Positions 19,845 to 32,388 of a stretch of 64,000 bases of DNA are shown here, piece after piece (the first letter of the stretch is position 1; every line of letters starts with the position of its first letter). A program made the translations under genes and the position numbers. Below the pieces are notes generated by a model. It did not search any database. It saw nothing but the letters and a program-made list of their open reading frames with translations, and had not been told where the DNA came from. Source of the DNA: Amaurobius ferox (taxonomy: Eukaryota; Arthropoda; Arachnida; Araneae; Amaurobiidae); assembly GCA_951213105.1 (NCBI GenBank), contig OX578146.1:52284775-52348774 (forward strand). The letters are read 5' to 3'.

Positions 19845-21274
19845 AAGGGGAGATTGAGAATGATCGTCAACAAAGGCGTAGAAATAGGGTTCAGTCTCCG
19901 TTAAATAAAAATAAAACCCCTGTTAGTGGTAGAAATTTCATAGAAAATAATTCAAGAGAGGTTCAGTGCATAGATAGAAAGAATTCCAGAGAGGATAAAA
20001 ATTTAAGGCATGTTACACAAATAAATATTGAGAACGAGGGACAAAATGTTGGAAAGTATGAAATTCAAATTGATAGAGAAAATTTTGGTAGTTACAGAAC
20101 CCAAAATAGTGGAGAAAGAGAGGACTTTAAGGACAGGAAGGACAAAGTTGAACTTATCGCGTCAGTTGGAGATGAATTAAATACGGAATTACCCACGGTA
20201 GAAATTAAATTTCAAAACACGGAAACAAAAATTCGCTTAGACTCTGACACATCTTTTTCGGTTTGGCCTATTGATATTTTCAAAACAATTAAATTAGAAA
20301 CTCAGAAATTACGCGAAAACAAAATAACGGACGTTTTGATTGATGAGAGCGCTGATTTCAAAGACACACAGAATACAAATACAAATTATGACAATGAAGA
20401 TATCCAAATTCCAAACGAAAATAAAACAACGGATGTTTTGATTTGCGAGAAGGTGGATTTCAAAAGTACACAAAACACAAGTACAAATTATAACAATGAA
20501 AATATTCAAATTCCAAATGAAAACAAAGTAATGGATGTTTTGATTTGCGAGAAGGTGGATTTCAAAAATTCACAAAACACAAGTACAAACTATGGCAATG
20601 AAGATATCAAAAGTTCAAATGAAAACAAAATAACGGACGTTTTGGTTAGAGAAAGGATTGATTTAGAAAATATTCAGAATACAAGTAAAAGTCACAGTAA
20701 TGAAAGTATTAGGAAATCAGATGAAAACAAAATAATGAAAGTTAATAGAAACCAAAATGTTATGTTCCAAGAGGACCAAAATGAGAATGGAAAGGTTAAT
20801 TGTAAAAAAAGTCGAAAAGAAAATGCGAAATGCAAGCTCCAGGACATTCAAATTACGAATGAAAATCACGATGTACAAATAATCCCAATTTCAAATGAGC
20901 GTAAAATAAGGGATGTTATGGACAATGATAATGAAAATGTTGACTTTCAGAATTTACAAAATTCAAATGATACCAGTAAAAATACACAGGATGAAAATTG
21001 TAATACAGATAGAGAGAAAAATCAAAATGATAGTGAGGTTAATGATATTCAAAAACTTTCAAGAATAGATGAAAATCAAAACAAAAAGTGTGTTAGGCAA
21101 AATGTACAGGTAGCAAATGAAATACAAGTTTATAACACTAGTGGAATTGAGGAGATCCAAGAGCGGAATGAAAGGAAACTCGGTTCAGATTTTTTCATGA
21201 AACCAAAAATTTTTAGGAACGTAATATTGTCTGATGATCGCTATTTGAAAAATTTTAAGATGAGAAAGAGGTAA
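19841..21274 (+). CDS. ORF2 of element 1: protease-like start plus 34-residue repeats
   Basis: The frame is -1 relative to gag and open for about 477 codons, so it is best read as the frameshift extension of Gag. Around 20200-20290 it has a short retropepsin-like segment (VEIKFQNTETKIRLDSD, then SFSVWPIDIFKTI). The catalytic Asp-Ser/Thr-Gly is replaced by Asp-Ser-Asp, so protease activity is unlikely. Four tandem units follow, then a low-complexity Asn/Glu/Lys-rich tail. No RT, RNase H or integrase motif is present. It may be a structural Gag extension. The function of the repeats is unknown. Confidence 0.75.
   Translation, partial: LEGEIENDRQQRRRNRVQSPLNKNKTPVSGRNFIENNSREVQCIDRKNSREDKNLRHVTQINIENEGQNVGKYEIQIDRENFGSYRTQNSGEREDFKDRKDKVELIASVGDELNTELPTVEIKFQNTETKIRLDSDTSFSVWPIDIFKTIKLETQKLRENKITDVLIDESADFKDTQNTNTNYDNEDIQIPNENKTTDVLICEKVDFKSTQNTSTNYNNENIQIPNENKVMDVLICEKVDFKNSQNTSTNYGNEDIKSSNENKITDVLVRERIDLENIQNTSKSHSNESIRKSDENKIMKVNRNQNVMFQEDQNENGKVNCKKSRKENAKCKLQDIQITNENHDVQIIPISNERKIRDVMDNDNENVDFQNLQNSNDTSKNTQDENCNTDREKNQNDSEVNDIQKLSRIDENQNKKCVRQNVQVANEIQVYNTSGIEEIQERNERKLGSDFFMKPKIFRNVILSDDRYLKNFKMRKR
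20321..20728 (+). repeat. 4 x 102-bp coding tandem repeat in ORF2
   Basis: Units begin at 20321, 20423, 20525 and 20627. Each encodes 34 residues following the pattern K-x-T/M-DVLI-x-E-x-x-DF-K then QNTxTNY and IPNEN. Units 2 and 3 are closest; unit 4 is most diverged. All keep the reading frame. Confidence 0.92.
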
Positions 21275-21332
21275 AAATAATAAATAAATCAAAATGAATC
21301 CTTTGGAAATTGAATCTGGCAATGAATAAATT

Positions 21333-21812
21333 ATGAAATTGAAAACTGGATATGAGGTCAAAATTGTTAATGGAAAGCAGCAATCTCTTCCCGCCTTTTA
21401 TTTAACGTGCTTGCGACAGATAAGAAAGAAAACACGCGACATTCACGATTTGTTAGCACAACACAGCACAAGCGAACCCCCCCCCCCCCCTCCTCAGACG
21501 GTCAGTGCAAAATGTCAACACAAAAACTCTAGCGAAAGGACTTCTTTCCCTTCCCTCTTAAACAGTCAGGAACGCGTGCAACGGGACGAAAACGGATTTG
21601 CAGGAAGACTTGGCAGAGCAGGCAGATTGCCAATCACGCAAAACACTTCGGGGGCGACAATTTCAGGGGCGCAAAGTTCCCCATGGCGACTCGAGGTCAG
21701 TGTGGAGATGGGTTCCACTCAAGGTCATTTTTCAGATAGAAACAAGGGGAAATGGGATCTCACAAAGGGGGTGAATTGCAAAGGGGGTGAAGTTCAGTCT
21801 ACAAAGAAGTAG
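21333..21812 (+). CDS. ORF3 of element 1, unrecognised
   Basis: A 159-codon frame starts 58 bp after ORF2. It begins MKLKTGYEVKIVNGKQQ, has a run of prolines encoded by a C tract (21478-21490), and is basic and Gly/Ser/Thr-rich afterwards. No known domain is seen, and no signal peptide or membrane span that would suggest an envelope. The poly-C tract makes the frame liable to length change. It may be non-coding. Confidence 0.35.
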   Translation: MKLKTGYEVKIVNGKQQSLPAFYLTCLRQIRKKTRDIHDLLAQHSTSEPPPPPPQTVSAKCQHKNSSERTSFPSLLNSQERVQRDENGFAGRLGRAGRLPITQNTSGATISGAQSSPWRLEVSVEMGSTQGHFSDRNKGKWDLTKGVNCKGGEVQSTKK

Positions 21813-22154
21813 GGTACGCACGATTTTCACAGGGGAGAACTGGTTTCGAATACAAATCAAAAACAAATGCGGGAGGACGATTCATCCTTGGTTAGAAGAG
21901 AATAAAAGTTTAAAATAAATGTAGGAATAGATATACAAATTTTTTATATTTTAAACTCGGTATTGAAATTGTAAATAAAGAAAAATAAGGTTAGGTAAGA
22001 ATTTGAAGAGAAATATGGGTGAATTTTGGAAACACGACTACAACAAATTTTATATACAAATATATATAAATAATAATAAGAAGAAGAAAAAAAAAATAGG
22101 GGCGAGAGAAAATATACATCAAAAATTGCACGAAAAGCGTGTAAAACGGGGCGC

Positions 22155-22410
22155 AATCTTTAAATAAATATTGAATTATAAATAAAAGAAATTTTAAATA
22201 AATATTGCATTATAAATAGAAGTAATTTTAGATAAATATTACATTAATTAGAAGAATGTTTAAATAAATATTGCATAAATTAGGAAATTTTAAATAAATA
22301 TTACATTGATTCGGAAATTTTAAATAAACATTGAATTAAAAATAAAGGAAATTTTAAATAAATGTTACATTAATTAGGAAAGTTTAAATTAACATGGAAT
22401 TTAAAAATAA
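22155..22410 (+). repeat. degenerate AT-rich tandem array
   Basis: About seven irregular ~35-40-bp units share AAATTTTAAATAAATATT(G/A)CATT. They lie in the non-coding part of element 1. Confidence 0.7.
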
Positions 22411-24449
22411 TATTGGAGTGCAATTAAAGGGGATTTTAGTAATTTTAAATAACTAGTGCATTATAAACAGATGGAATTCTAAATAATTATTGCAAAAAAT
22501 TAATTTAAGTAAGACTTTAACGGAAAACACTTTGCGACATTTTAAATATTATAAGCGAGTGATTTAGAAGAAAAACGGAATAAATAAATAAAATATATAG
22601 GAATGGATATGGTGAAAATTACTTTTATGGTAATAAAAAGAATTTAAATATAAGAATAAAGGGAAATTACATTAAAATCAATGAGTAAATTTGTAAGGAC
22701 ACGAAATTTGGATAAAGTAAATAAATGTTTTAAAAATAAATAAATAAGTAAGGAATGAGAATAACATACATTTTTTTTTAACATAAGGGATAGCAATGAA
22801 TAGGAATTGACAACAATGAGACATATGTAAAAATTTAAAAATACTAACACAGTAATATAATAAATTTTGTTAAAGTTAAAAATTAAAACTTTAAGGAATA
22901 TCTATGCATTTTTGAGTGAAACTAGGGGAATGATCTACCATCCTAAACGTACTTATATTGCACAGTAGCAAAACCGTGGTGAGGTTCCACGTAATATGTA
23001 GCCATGCGCGATAAAGTATTTTTTTTTTAAGTTTTAAAAGATAATGGTTAAATAAAAACACTTACCCCTTTCATCGGCATACAGTACACCTTGGTAATCC
23101 AAAAAGAATTCTGCATATCACACTTAAAATTCCCTTTACACATTATAAAAATAAAAAAAACACTCAAACATGTAGGTAACACACATCTTTATCTCTCACA
23201 CGAGGCCGGTCGGCCAAACACACAGGATTTATTCTGCGGGGCCACAACTGTAAGGGCACGGGATCCTTTCAAAATCCGGAATTATCCGAATATCTGAGTC
23301 TTGCCAACCCTGGGAAAACTGGTTTCATGAAAAGGGCTTGTATTCTGACGTTGACGGGAAAAGTTTATTCTGTGCATAGGTACTCACGGGTTTATATGGG
23401 TAAAAAAAAAAGAAAAGAAAAAGATAGCTGACGGTTTACAAGGAAGAAATTAAAGTAAATACTTACTGCTTACGGAAGGTTTAATATAAAGAAGTTACGA
23501 AGGTAGACCGTGAAAGAAATATAAGGGAGTTTTAAAATGTAAGATAATTACGGATTTATGGCAGATAGTAATAAAGAGAACTACGGACGCAAATTGATAA
23601 AATTTCCAAGGAGTTTACGATAAAAAAAAAAAAAGGATAAGAGAATTATGAATTTTATTTGTAAGTGGTTTATTGAAGTGAAAATTCGCAAGAAATTTAT
23701 AATCAAAACAAATGTAAGAGAAGTATGAAAATTTTTAGGAAATGGTTTATTAGATGAAAATTCTAAACGCGAAGGCGAGATTCGGAATACACAATTTTGG
23801 ATTATGTATATAAGGGATATATAAAGGAGAGTTAAGTGATAATGTGAAAAAAAAAATATGTTTATTGTGTTTGTACAAATTTTGAATTTATTAGGAAATG
23901 TAATATGGCATGGCAATTCGTGATAATATTGACAAAAATTTATTTGTTTGTTTTTCTTTGTATTTTCAATGAGATAGCATAATGTATTTGTAAATATTAG
24001 TAAATGGTGAGATGTTTAATCAGTGAGAAAATTTTGTGGGCAACTTAAATGTTGAAAGGAATGTGAGAAAGAGAAATAAAAAAAAAAAAAATAGATAAAT
24101 GATAATAACGATAGGAGAAAGTACTGTATTTTGAAAATTGAATAATGGCGAATTAAGTAGGGAATTATTTTCTTGTAAAAAAAAAATAAAAAAAAAAGTC
24201 AGGGACTTAATGTTTAATGGGTATTGTAAATTCCAGAGAGAGAATTTGTGTCATCAGACTGTATGTATATGTATGCATTGGTGTATCGATAAAGTGTGTG
24301 TCTCAACTAAGATTCGTCCATACATGAAAATCCAGTGATATGATACAGACAATGATGTGTTGTTCTCACAAGAAAACTTTCTTTTTCCCACGGTTACTCC
24401 ACAGCGAGAAGTGATGCAGTAACGTCATCCACATACAGAGTTCCAGACT

Positions 24450-24632
24450 TGCAATTTTCTTTGCACTTCCATCACAGTGATACGATTATGCAGTGTCGTG
24501 CTTTCCACATAAACTGTCAAAGTCCACAATTTTCACACCCCCATGACAGTGTGATAGACGATGCAGTGTCGTGCTTTCCACATAAAATTTTCAAAGTCTA
24601 CAGTTTTCACACCTCCATGACAGTGAGATAGC
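24450..24632 (+). repeat. ~76-bp tandem repeat in element 1
   Basis: The block GATGCAGTGTCGTGCTTTCC with flanking CACATAAA and CCATGACAGTG recurs about 2.3 times with roughly 76-bp spacing. Confidence 0.75.
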
Positions 24633-24914
24633 TTGGTAAAATAACTTTTTCACACTCCTTACAAACTTTTGAACTTTGCACTTATCATTGTTACCATGAA
24701 CATTCTTCTAACTTTTGGGCAGCCAATTTATTGGACTTCGAATCTCTATAGAACTCAAACATGTCGGACAGAAAACATTTGATACTTCCTTTTTCCATGA
24801 GTTTAATGACATTGGTGTGCATTGTGACATTATTTTGTTATATATATATATATGTGTGTGTGTAAATGCGTTTACAGTTTTTTTTAGGTGAATACTAGCC
24901 TGTGGCACGGTTCT

Positions 24915-24934
24915 ACTACGGAGAGGGGGGTGAA
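24915..24934 (+). other. polypurine tract of element 1
   Basis: CGGAGAGGGGGGTGAA lies directly against the 3' LTR start TGTCCC, as required to prime plus-strand synthesis. Confidence 0.8.
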
Positions 24935-25962
24935 TGTCCCAAGGCAAATTTGGGACATTGCAAATTATGGCGGAGTGTAACCTATAAAGACGGTCCCTGT
25001 ACTTCTCCGGTAATGCATATACACTTCCCTAAGAAAACACCTGCAAAAGGATGAGCAAGCCATGTTTCTGGGAAATGTGGACAACGATTCCCCAGTTACA
25101 AAGGGGCGCAGCAGGGCGCTCTTGGGGAGAGCTGACCCTTGTCCGGTTCGGGTACACGTGCACGCAAGGTCGTGAGAACCCGCGGTCCACCTGCCAGATA
25201 TTAATTCTGGGGTGGTCGCCATCCTCCTGTCAGCACAGCACCCAATAGCCGGACATTTTTGGGATATATCCAATGAAGATACCAGGGGCTTTGATTGGGG
25301 GGACCAATAACAAACCTGGGGCTTAATTGTGTAGGAGGAGACATTTTTCCGATGATCGAGAGAGTTTGAGAATTTTCAGAAAGAACGAGAATTGAGTTTA
25401 AGATTGCAGACAGAACGGAGAATTGGTTTGTGTGCTCGAGAGAGAAGTCTCTCAAAAATTACGGCTGCAGCGATGTCCGGCGATTCCTCCACCGAAGTGC
25501 CCCGTACCCAGTGTCACATCCAACGATATTCGAAGGTATGAAATGCATGTATCACATATCTAGTCTGTTGACACAGTTTTAATTAACGTCTTACTCTCTC
25601 GACATCTTGTTAAATCCACACTTGAGTAAATGGTAGGGACGAATTTCATGGCAAACATAAATGGAGATTTTAATTACATACATTCTTTAAGTATTCTTGA
25701 TTTTTGAAAATGTCAATGGAGAGTCATCGTAATTTGTTAAGAATGTTAATTGAACCAATCAAATATGTTTTTATTATTATTATTTTTTAATTTCATGTTT
25801 ATCAAATAAAACACATTGTTATTATTTTATATCATGTCCGTTGTCCTCATTTGCCGCTAATTTAATTCCATGTATTTTTGTTCGACACGGCCAATGTCGG
25901 AGATGAGAAACTATACTAATTTATGCGTTCTAACAGGACGTGTGGTGAAAACCCACATAACA
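24935..25962 (+). repeat. 3' LTR of element 1
   Basis: A 1028-bp copy of the 5' LTR. The differences seen are about four base changes and a 2-nt deletion in the GAGAGAAG(AG)TCTCTC stretch. Confidence 0.94.
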
Positions 25963-25967
25963 ATTCC

Positions 25968-26365
25968 CTATCCTCCCCAAAATTAGAAAACTAAATCAAA
26001 AGATTCTTCTATAGTTACCTACTTTTCAAATAGAAGTGTGGAAAGAGTATTTCATGCCATTTTTAAATGAATTAGGGAAGGGGAAAACACACAAAAACAA
26101 ACAAAAAAAAGTGGACAATTTTCTGAAAAAACATAGCAGAAAATTTTTCATTTTCAGAAATATTTTCCAACCCACATCTCTACTCTAGAATTTTATATCA
26201 AAAGTTAAATTTTTAATTTTTTAATAGAACCTCATCTCATTAAGATATGTTCCCTTTTTGGGGTTAAATTTTCTTAAAAGGAAATTATTTTGTAGAATCT
26301 CAAATGTAATTTATTATAAATTGCCTTTGTTTTAATATGTACTCTTTCTAAAACCTTATTAGGCC
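25968..26365. other. non-coding stretch upstream of the SAMD3-like gene
   Basis: AT-rich; no feature supported. The gene's promoter or 5' UTR may lie here. Confidence 0.4.
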
Positions 26366-28750
26366 ATGACGCATCATGTGACTTTTCATGAAAGACAAAA
26401 TGTCATCAATTGCTTTGACATCAACAGAATATCTGACACAATTTGTCAGTCATTTAACACTGAATTGCTGGAAAATCAAGAAATTAAGTACAAATTATGG
26501 AGTGAACACTGGCTGGACTGGGTAGATATTAATTCAAAAGATATCCCTATGCAAGGGAAATTAAAAATAACCATTAAAACTGCTGAATCTCATGAGCCTT
26601 TCATTGGTGCAGATTCTACTGCTGGACCAAGTTCTTTATATAATCCGATAGTTGAGGAAAATCTCTTGCTTAAAAAGTAAGTTAAAAGACTGTAGTTTAA
26701 CAAAAAATTCATTGGTACTTATAAGACATGATTGCTTAAATACTATCTATGTTATATATATATATTAAAATATGTAATTTAATTTCAGTGAACCTGAGGA
26801 AAAGGATTTCAAAATATGGCCAATTCTATATAAAATTCCCTGTCATTTATTAAAACATGATGTTAAAAGTTCTTTAAAAGAGGGACAACAGTTGAGTCAT
26901 AAGCAGAGGATATCTTTTGTAGATTCTTTATATCTCGACATATCAACATACACGCTGTGAGTGCTAATATTTTTATTTAAGTTGCTACTTTATAAATAGC
27001 TATGTGTAAGGCAAAAATTCAATTAAAAAATAGACTGGTAATGACATGTTATTTGCATCTTTTTAGAAAACCAACCAGTAGTCAGTATACAGATGTTGCA
27101 AAAGCAATTATTGTGGAATATCCTCATCTAGCCTGTCAAACACCAGCATATGTAATCTACTTTTATAAACACAAATTTGTTATTTTTTTATAATTACACT
27201 CCAAATGCGGAGTGAAAAACCTAAAAACTGATAATCTCACTCTTTGAGAGTGATTTTATTTATATTTTACTCAAAAAAAATGTTGAATATGTTACTCTCC
27301 CAAAATGAGTGAAACTCCTTTTAATAAGAGCACAGTCAAAATCTAAAATCACTCTTTTTCTCAGCAATGCCAATTCAATTTGAAAATTGGCAATTCAGGC
27401 AACACCAATCACTGATTTCTGAGTTCAGTGGATTACATTATACAGAGTGAGTGAGGTTATAATTGAATATTGAATTTTATTTCATAGTCATAATTGATTT
27501 AAAACAGCATTTAATTCCTGTGCTCACACTTGATTCATGAAATTATTTAATATATTTTGTGCTAAGATTCACAAAGCATGAGCCTAATCTAACAGCTACA
27601 AAAGTAACCATGCTCATAAATGCTAGAACAAAAATGCCAATATATTTTGAGTGTGTATGATTACCCCCCCCCCCCCCCCCCTAAAAAAAAAATCATTTGG
27701 AAAAATATTTGCTAAAACAAATAATTGTTATTATTTCTAGTTACAAATATGATTTTCAAAAAAGCATGCTTTGATTGTATATGTGCTACAAAGTATTTGA
27801 TATTGTGTTTGTACAAAAACTGAAAAGCATCTGTAAAACTAGTTGGGACTCTGAATCCTTAAAGGAAAACATTTAACTATTTCGCCCATGCTAAATATTT
27901 ACATGCAAAGGAAATTCTCATGTGAAATGTTCACTTGTACATTTACTTTACTTACATTTAATGTGATTGAGATTAATTTGTTTCATTTTCTATTTGTTTT
28001 GTTTGGGAACAGGCACGTCAGGTGTCGCATTCAGTCAATTTTGAAATTTGCCTCTTCTTCTCCAGTGTTAGGCTTTATTATACAGTATTAATTACTTCAC
28101 AAATAATCTTTTAAAACCATTGTGAAAACAAATTAAGTTTTTCACACAAGACTGCTTTCAAAACTTTAAATTATTTCAGCATCAAGCAGACATGGTTATG
28201 TTATTCACAAGTTAACAATAATAATTTCTTTTTGTAGTAAGAGGGTGACTTTACAGGAGATATTCATAATATTTAAATAACATGTAATAAAAATATTTTG
28301 GGATGAAAAATAAGTTTTCTAAGCTATACAGCATGATAAAACAATTTCTTGTCATGCTTATAAGTTTGACAGTTTTAGCTGTCTTTACTTTAGCTAGTAA
28401 AATATCACATTTCCTTTTGATACTAAGAATTACAAGAAAAGACTAATTTAAAGTTTATGATAACAAATCATTTTCTGAAAAATAAATTTATATAAAAGCA
28501 AGGAAGAAAATAGTTGCTGAGCAAATCCTTCTGATGCTCTTTTCCTACTAGAAACTTATTTTAATTTAATTGTAAATATTATTATCATTTTTGAAACAAT
28601 AGAATGCTTAAATTGATTATCTCCCATAATTCTAGATTAAAAAATATATGTTGGACATGTTTATTTTATTTTAATTATAAAACGTTTAAATTATAAAATG
28701 CTGTTGTAATGTGACTGTTCAAAATTTTTATTGTAATTAAATAATTTCAG

Positions 28751-29088
28751 AATTCTTGGAAAATCCAACTTTCTGAGAAATTTAGAAATACACGAAGATC
28801 GATCAAAAAAAGAAAACAGGAATTAGAATTGAAAACTGCATCCCTAATAAAAGTAGAGCCATCATGTAGCACCAATGAAGACGAATCCTCTGTAGTTTCT
28901 GAAGATGAAATATCTATTAAAGAACATAGACTTTGGATGTGTGCAGAAGCTAAAAAAAAATCAGAGATGAAGAGAAAATAAATCTACTTTTGGAACTTAC
29001 ATATTATGATCGGCAACGGATGGTAAAGAATAAAAGTCTTGTTAAAGAAATAAAGGACAAATATCCTTTGCTGTTTTCTGTAGAACAG
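28751..29088 (+). pseudogene. exon 4 of the SAMD3-like gene with a one-base frameshift
   Basis: The exon opens in phase with exon 3 (NSWKIQLSEKF) and stays open to the run of nine A at 28932-28940, then hits a stop. With one additional base, the frame continues (DEEKINLLLELTYYD, then IKDKYPLLFSVEQ) to a GT donor, and the length becomes 339, a multiple of three. This points to a single-base deletion or a homopolymer sequencing error. Confidence 0.7.
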
Positions 29089-32000
29089 GTGATTTGCTAT
29101 AATTTTTTATAATTAATTGATATAACTCTAATTCTACACATTTAGTCATTTTCATTTTTTAAACCATTTTTAACGGTTTCGATTATCTTATCTAGTTACA
29201 GAGGGAAGTATATCGAATACTGAAATTGAACATTGATAACAACATTCTGGATTCACTGAAAAACATAATACCCAAACTGCAATCTTTAAAAAGCAAACTT
29301 CTAAAGGATAGACAGGAAGAGGATTGATGTTTTGTGTTGTGCAGAAGAAGCAGAGCTAAAAAAAAATTGTATGTTTGATTAGCTTTTACTAAATATATTT
29401 ATAGTGTATGTATATAGCCTATTAATGACAAATAAACAGGACAACGTTCTCTGTAAGGATGCAAAAACTATTAGCAAAACTGTTAATCAAAATTAATTAG
29501 CAAATAGATAAATTTGATTAGCAATTTTCAAATTAACAAAGGATTAAAAAATAACTATCTTATTTTTATAAAATTATTTTAAACATGTTCACTGTTTAAA
29601 CATGTTATTTAAAATTAGACGATTATGTTTTAATAGTATAGATAAATGTTTGTGGTATGCTAGGGGTAGGTTATGGCAAGCAGCACATTTGCCTTAATCC
29701 TCAACTTGGTTAAGCATTACGCCAGGGTATCGAGGTAGAATTACACATCAGAACATGCAGTTATTAAGATTGGGAATATTTCCATGCATTGTGTGTGTGT
29801 GTGTGTTCATTAAAGTAAAGAAGGTGTATATTTATTTACTCAAGGCATTCTGTAACATAAGGGAAACATATAAGGCCTTTGATTTAAACCATCCTAAAAA
29901 GAATATATATATATTTACTGTCTTATAATAACTGTGCAGAAGTGGATAAAACTGGGATATTGATTAATAACTATTAAACATGATCAGATATTTCTTATTT
30001 TTACTATGATCCATATAAACCTCCTATTTATACCTTTTGTTTTTTCAGACCTTTGTGCAGCTTGGTGTATAACAGTTATACCCATTTATTTTAAAGAAGA
30101 CCCTAGCTACATTTTTGCGCCTGAAGATAAGGTTAGATTTTACTCTCATGACTTTCTATTTTCTTTTAGGACATTTTTAAAACAGATTTTTCTTTTCAAA
30201 CTTTGTGTTTATTGAAATTGAATAGAGTATCAAGCAGGGCTATTGATCTGCAATGACAAGTGAAAAAATAAATGAATCAAACAAAGCGAATGCAATCATC
30301 ATCTGAGCAAGTCCCTGCTTATTACTCTACAGAACTCGGACATGTTAAAACTAGTCTGTAAAAGATTGTGTAATTTTTAAACCAAGCATTGTACAAACTT
30401 GACTTAACATTATTTTGATAGAGTCTTGCAAGAGCTTTTACATGTGACTTAAACGAACGTTCGAAGTTGAAAATGAAAGAGATATAACATTATGACATTT
30501 GTGTAAAGTTAGTTGTTCTGTTATAATTTGTCTCTTTCTTGTCTTCCTCCTCCTCAAGACAAAAATTTCAATCAAGCTACAGAGGTGTCTAATTGACAGA
30601 TATGTTTAAGGTTTGATTTATCTGATGGACAATAGACTAACTTACAATCTTTTGTAAATTTTAATATAAAAAATTTAAATTTCTAGCTTTCATTTGCAAA
30701 GCAAATTTTTAAACTAAGTATGGATAATTATATTTTGAACTACACTCTTTGTTGAATATTAAACTTCATTCTTTCATGGTGGCAGATTTAATGGTAACTT
30801 TTTTTATCAAAATTAACTTGAGAATTTAATACTCTTTTAGAAAAAAATGAATAATTTGAATATGCAATAAACCACCTCCCAGTATTTGCAAACATGGCTA
30901 TAGGGCTAGGCTGCCATCATATATATATATGCATCACTCTGATTTTCCTCACTTTTCAAGAGACCTTGCCACTGTAGTCATGTGGTGTATGTGTCACTCA
31001 AGATTATTGAAAAGATGAATAAACTCCTGTTCTTTTGATATAGATATTAAACTTACAATTTAACAATATAGACACTTCTGAAATGTATTATCTTTTAAAT
31101 AAAAATTAAATTCATTAAATATTGGCTATACTAATGAATATTTTACTATTTTTTGATACTATTATACAAAGAAAACTATTGATACATATTTTAACCTGAA
31201 ATTTAGATGGAAAAGTGCATTTAAATCCTAATTATATTTCAAATATTTTTGGAAATCGTATGTATCAGTGAAATGTGTACTCAAGTGCTCAAGAACAAAT
31301 GCATAAAAATAAAATTTTATATGTAGGTAGGTGTATTCTATAGAAAATTGCAAATATGGCTCTTTATTCATAAATTTCTTAATACTCTTAATCTTCGCTC
31401 ACTGCGCAACTTTGCCGTGTCCGCTTTGCAGATGTTTAATAAGCGGATGCAGGAAACAGCAACCACTTTTGTACTCCCTAAGCACACTTTTTAACCTCTG
31501 TGTGAGCATAATGTATCACAAATAAGCTCCTTTGATTTGATATTCCTTCGATAGAAAATATTATTTATTGTTTTAAAAAAGGACAGATATCCCTTAAAAA
31601 GTTTCACAAAATTAATGCCAAGCTTAAAAAAAATTACCATAAAAAAAAGGAGTTGTGACTAAAAATGTTGATATCAAATTACCAAGCTTTTACTTTTTAA
31701 TTCTGGTACGTAATTAATATTTTGCATTAATTTTTCATATACATAAGTAAATTATATAACATGTTAATCACAGCCCTTCTCTTTATGAAAACATTTCAAT
31801 GTGTTAAAGACGTATTTCTGGGAATGAAAATTATTACATTTTATACACTTGGCAGTTGGCAACCACCTTTAAAAAATAATATAATTCTTCATAACAATTT
31901 TTAACTGCCAATTTCTAAATTCAATAAAAATAAATAAGTAGCAAGACATATTTTGCGGAAATATCTGGGGAAAAAAATGTAATACAAATCAATTACATAC

Positions 32001-32388
32001 AATGTTTTATAAATACAGACGAAAAAATTTATTTGAAACATGAAAAGGTGACCGCCAAGAGCTAAGTGCAAAATTTAATAATTTTCATTTTCAGAAACAT
32101 ATTATAATGTAGTCATAGGAAGAAGGGTATTAATTAACATGTTATACAATTTACTTGCATATGTTAAAAATTAATTATGATGAAATGTTAATAAGTGAAT
32201 ACCGTAAAAGCTTGATAATTTTATATCGCAGCATTTTTTAGACACACTTTCTGTTTTTGTAATAGGGATTTAATTTATTTTTAAAAAATGTTTTATTTGA
32301 GTTTGCAGTTAAAATGTCTTGTAAAATATGGCCAAATAAACACATGGTTATTATTTGTGCTGTGATATTCATTAAATTTTCTTTTAAG

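Larger units (their letters stand above)
21813..24934 (+). other. 3' non-coding region of element 1
   Basis: About 3.1 kb of A-rich sequence occupies the place where pol would be. It contains a degenerate tandem array (about 22155-22410, units like AAATTTTAAATAAATATTAC), a second short array at 24450-24632, and a purine tract at the 3' LTR. Short frames here carry no recognisable motif. Confidence 0.75.
16958..25962 (+). mobile_element. LTR retroelement 1: structurally complete, gag without RT/IN
   Basis: Two ~1.03-kb LTRs in direct orientation differ by about four substitutions and one 2-nt indel. They are bounded by the 5-bp duplication ATTCC (16953-16957 and 25963-25967). A primer-binding site follows the 5' LTR, and a purine tract (GGAGAGGGGGGTGAA) abuts the 3' LTR. 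The interior has gag, a -1 frameshift site, a second ORF and a small third ORF, then ~3.1 kb of AT-rich DNA with no reverse transcriptase, RNase H or integrase. It is a recent insertion that must have used another element's enzymes. Gag architecture and the zinc knuckle suit Ty3/gypsy. Confidence 0.92.

Noticed and set aside
21333..24934. Envelope gene in element 1 or between pol and the 3' LTR of element 2
   Set aside because: No signal peptide, cleavage site or transmembrane ORF was seen; the regions are AT-rich and mostly closed in all frames.
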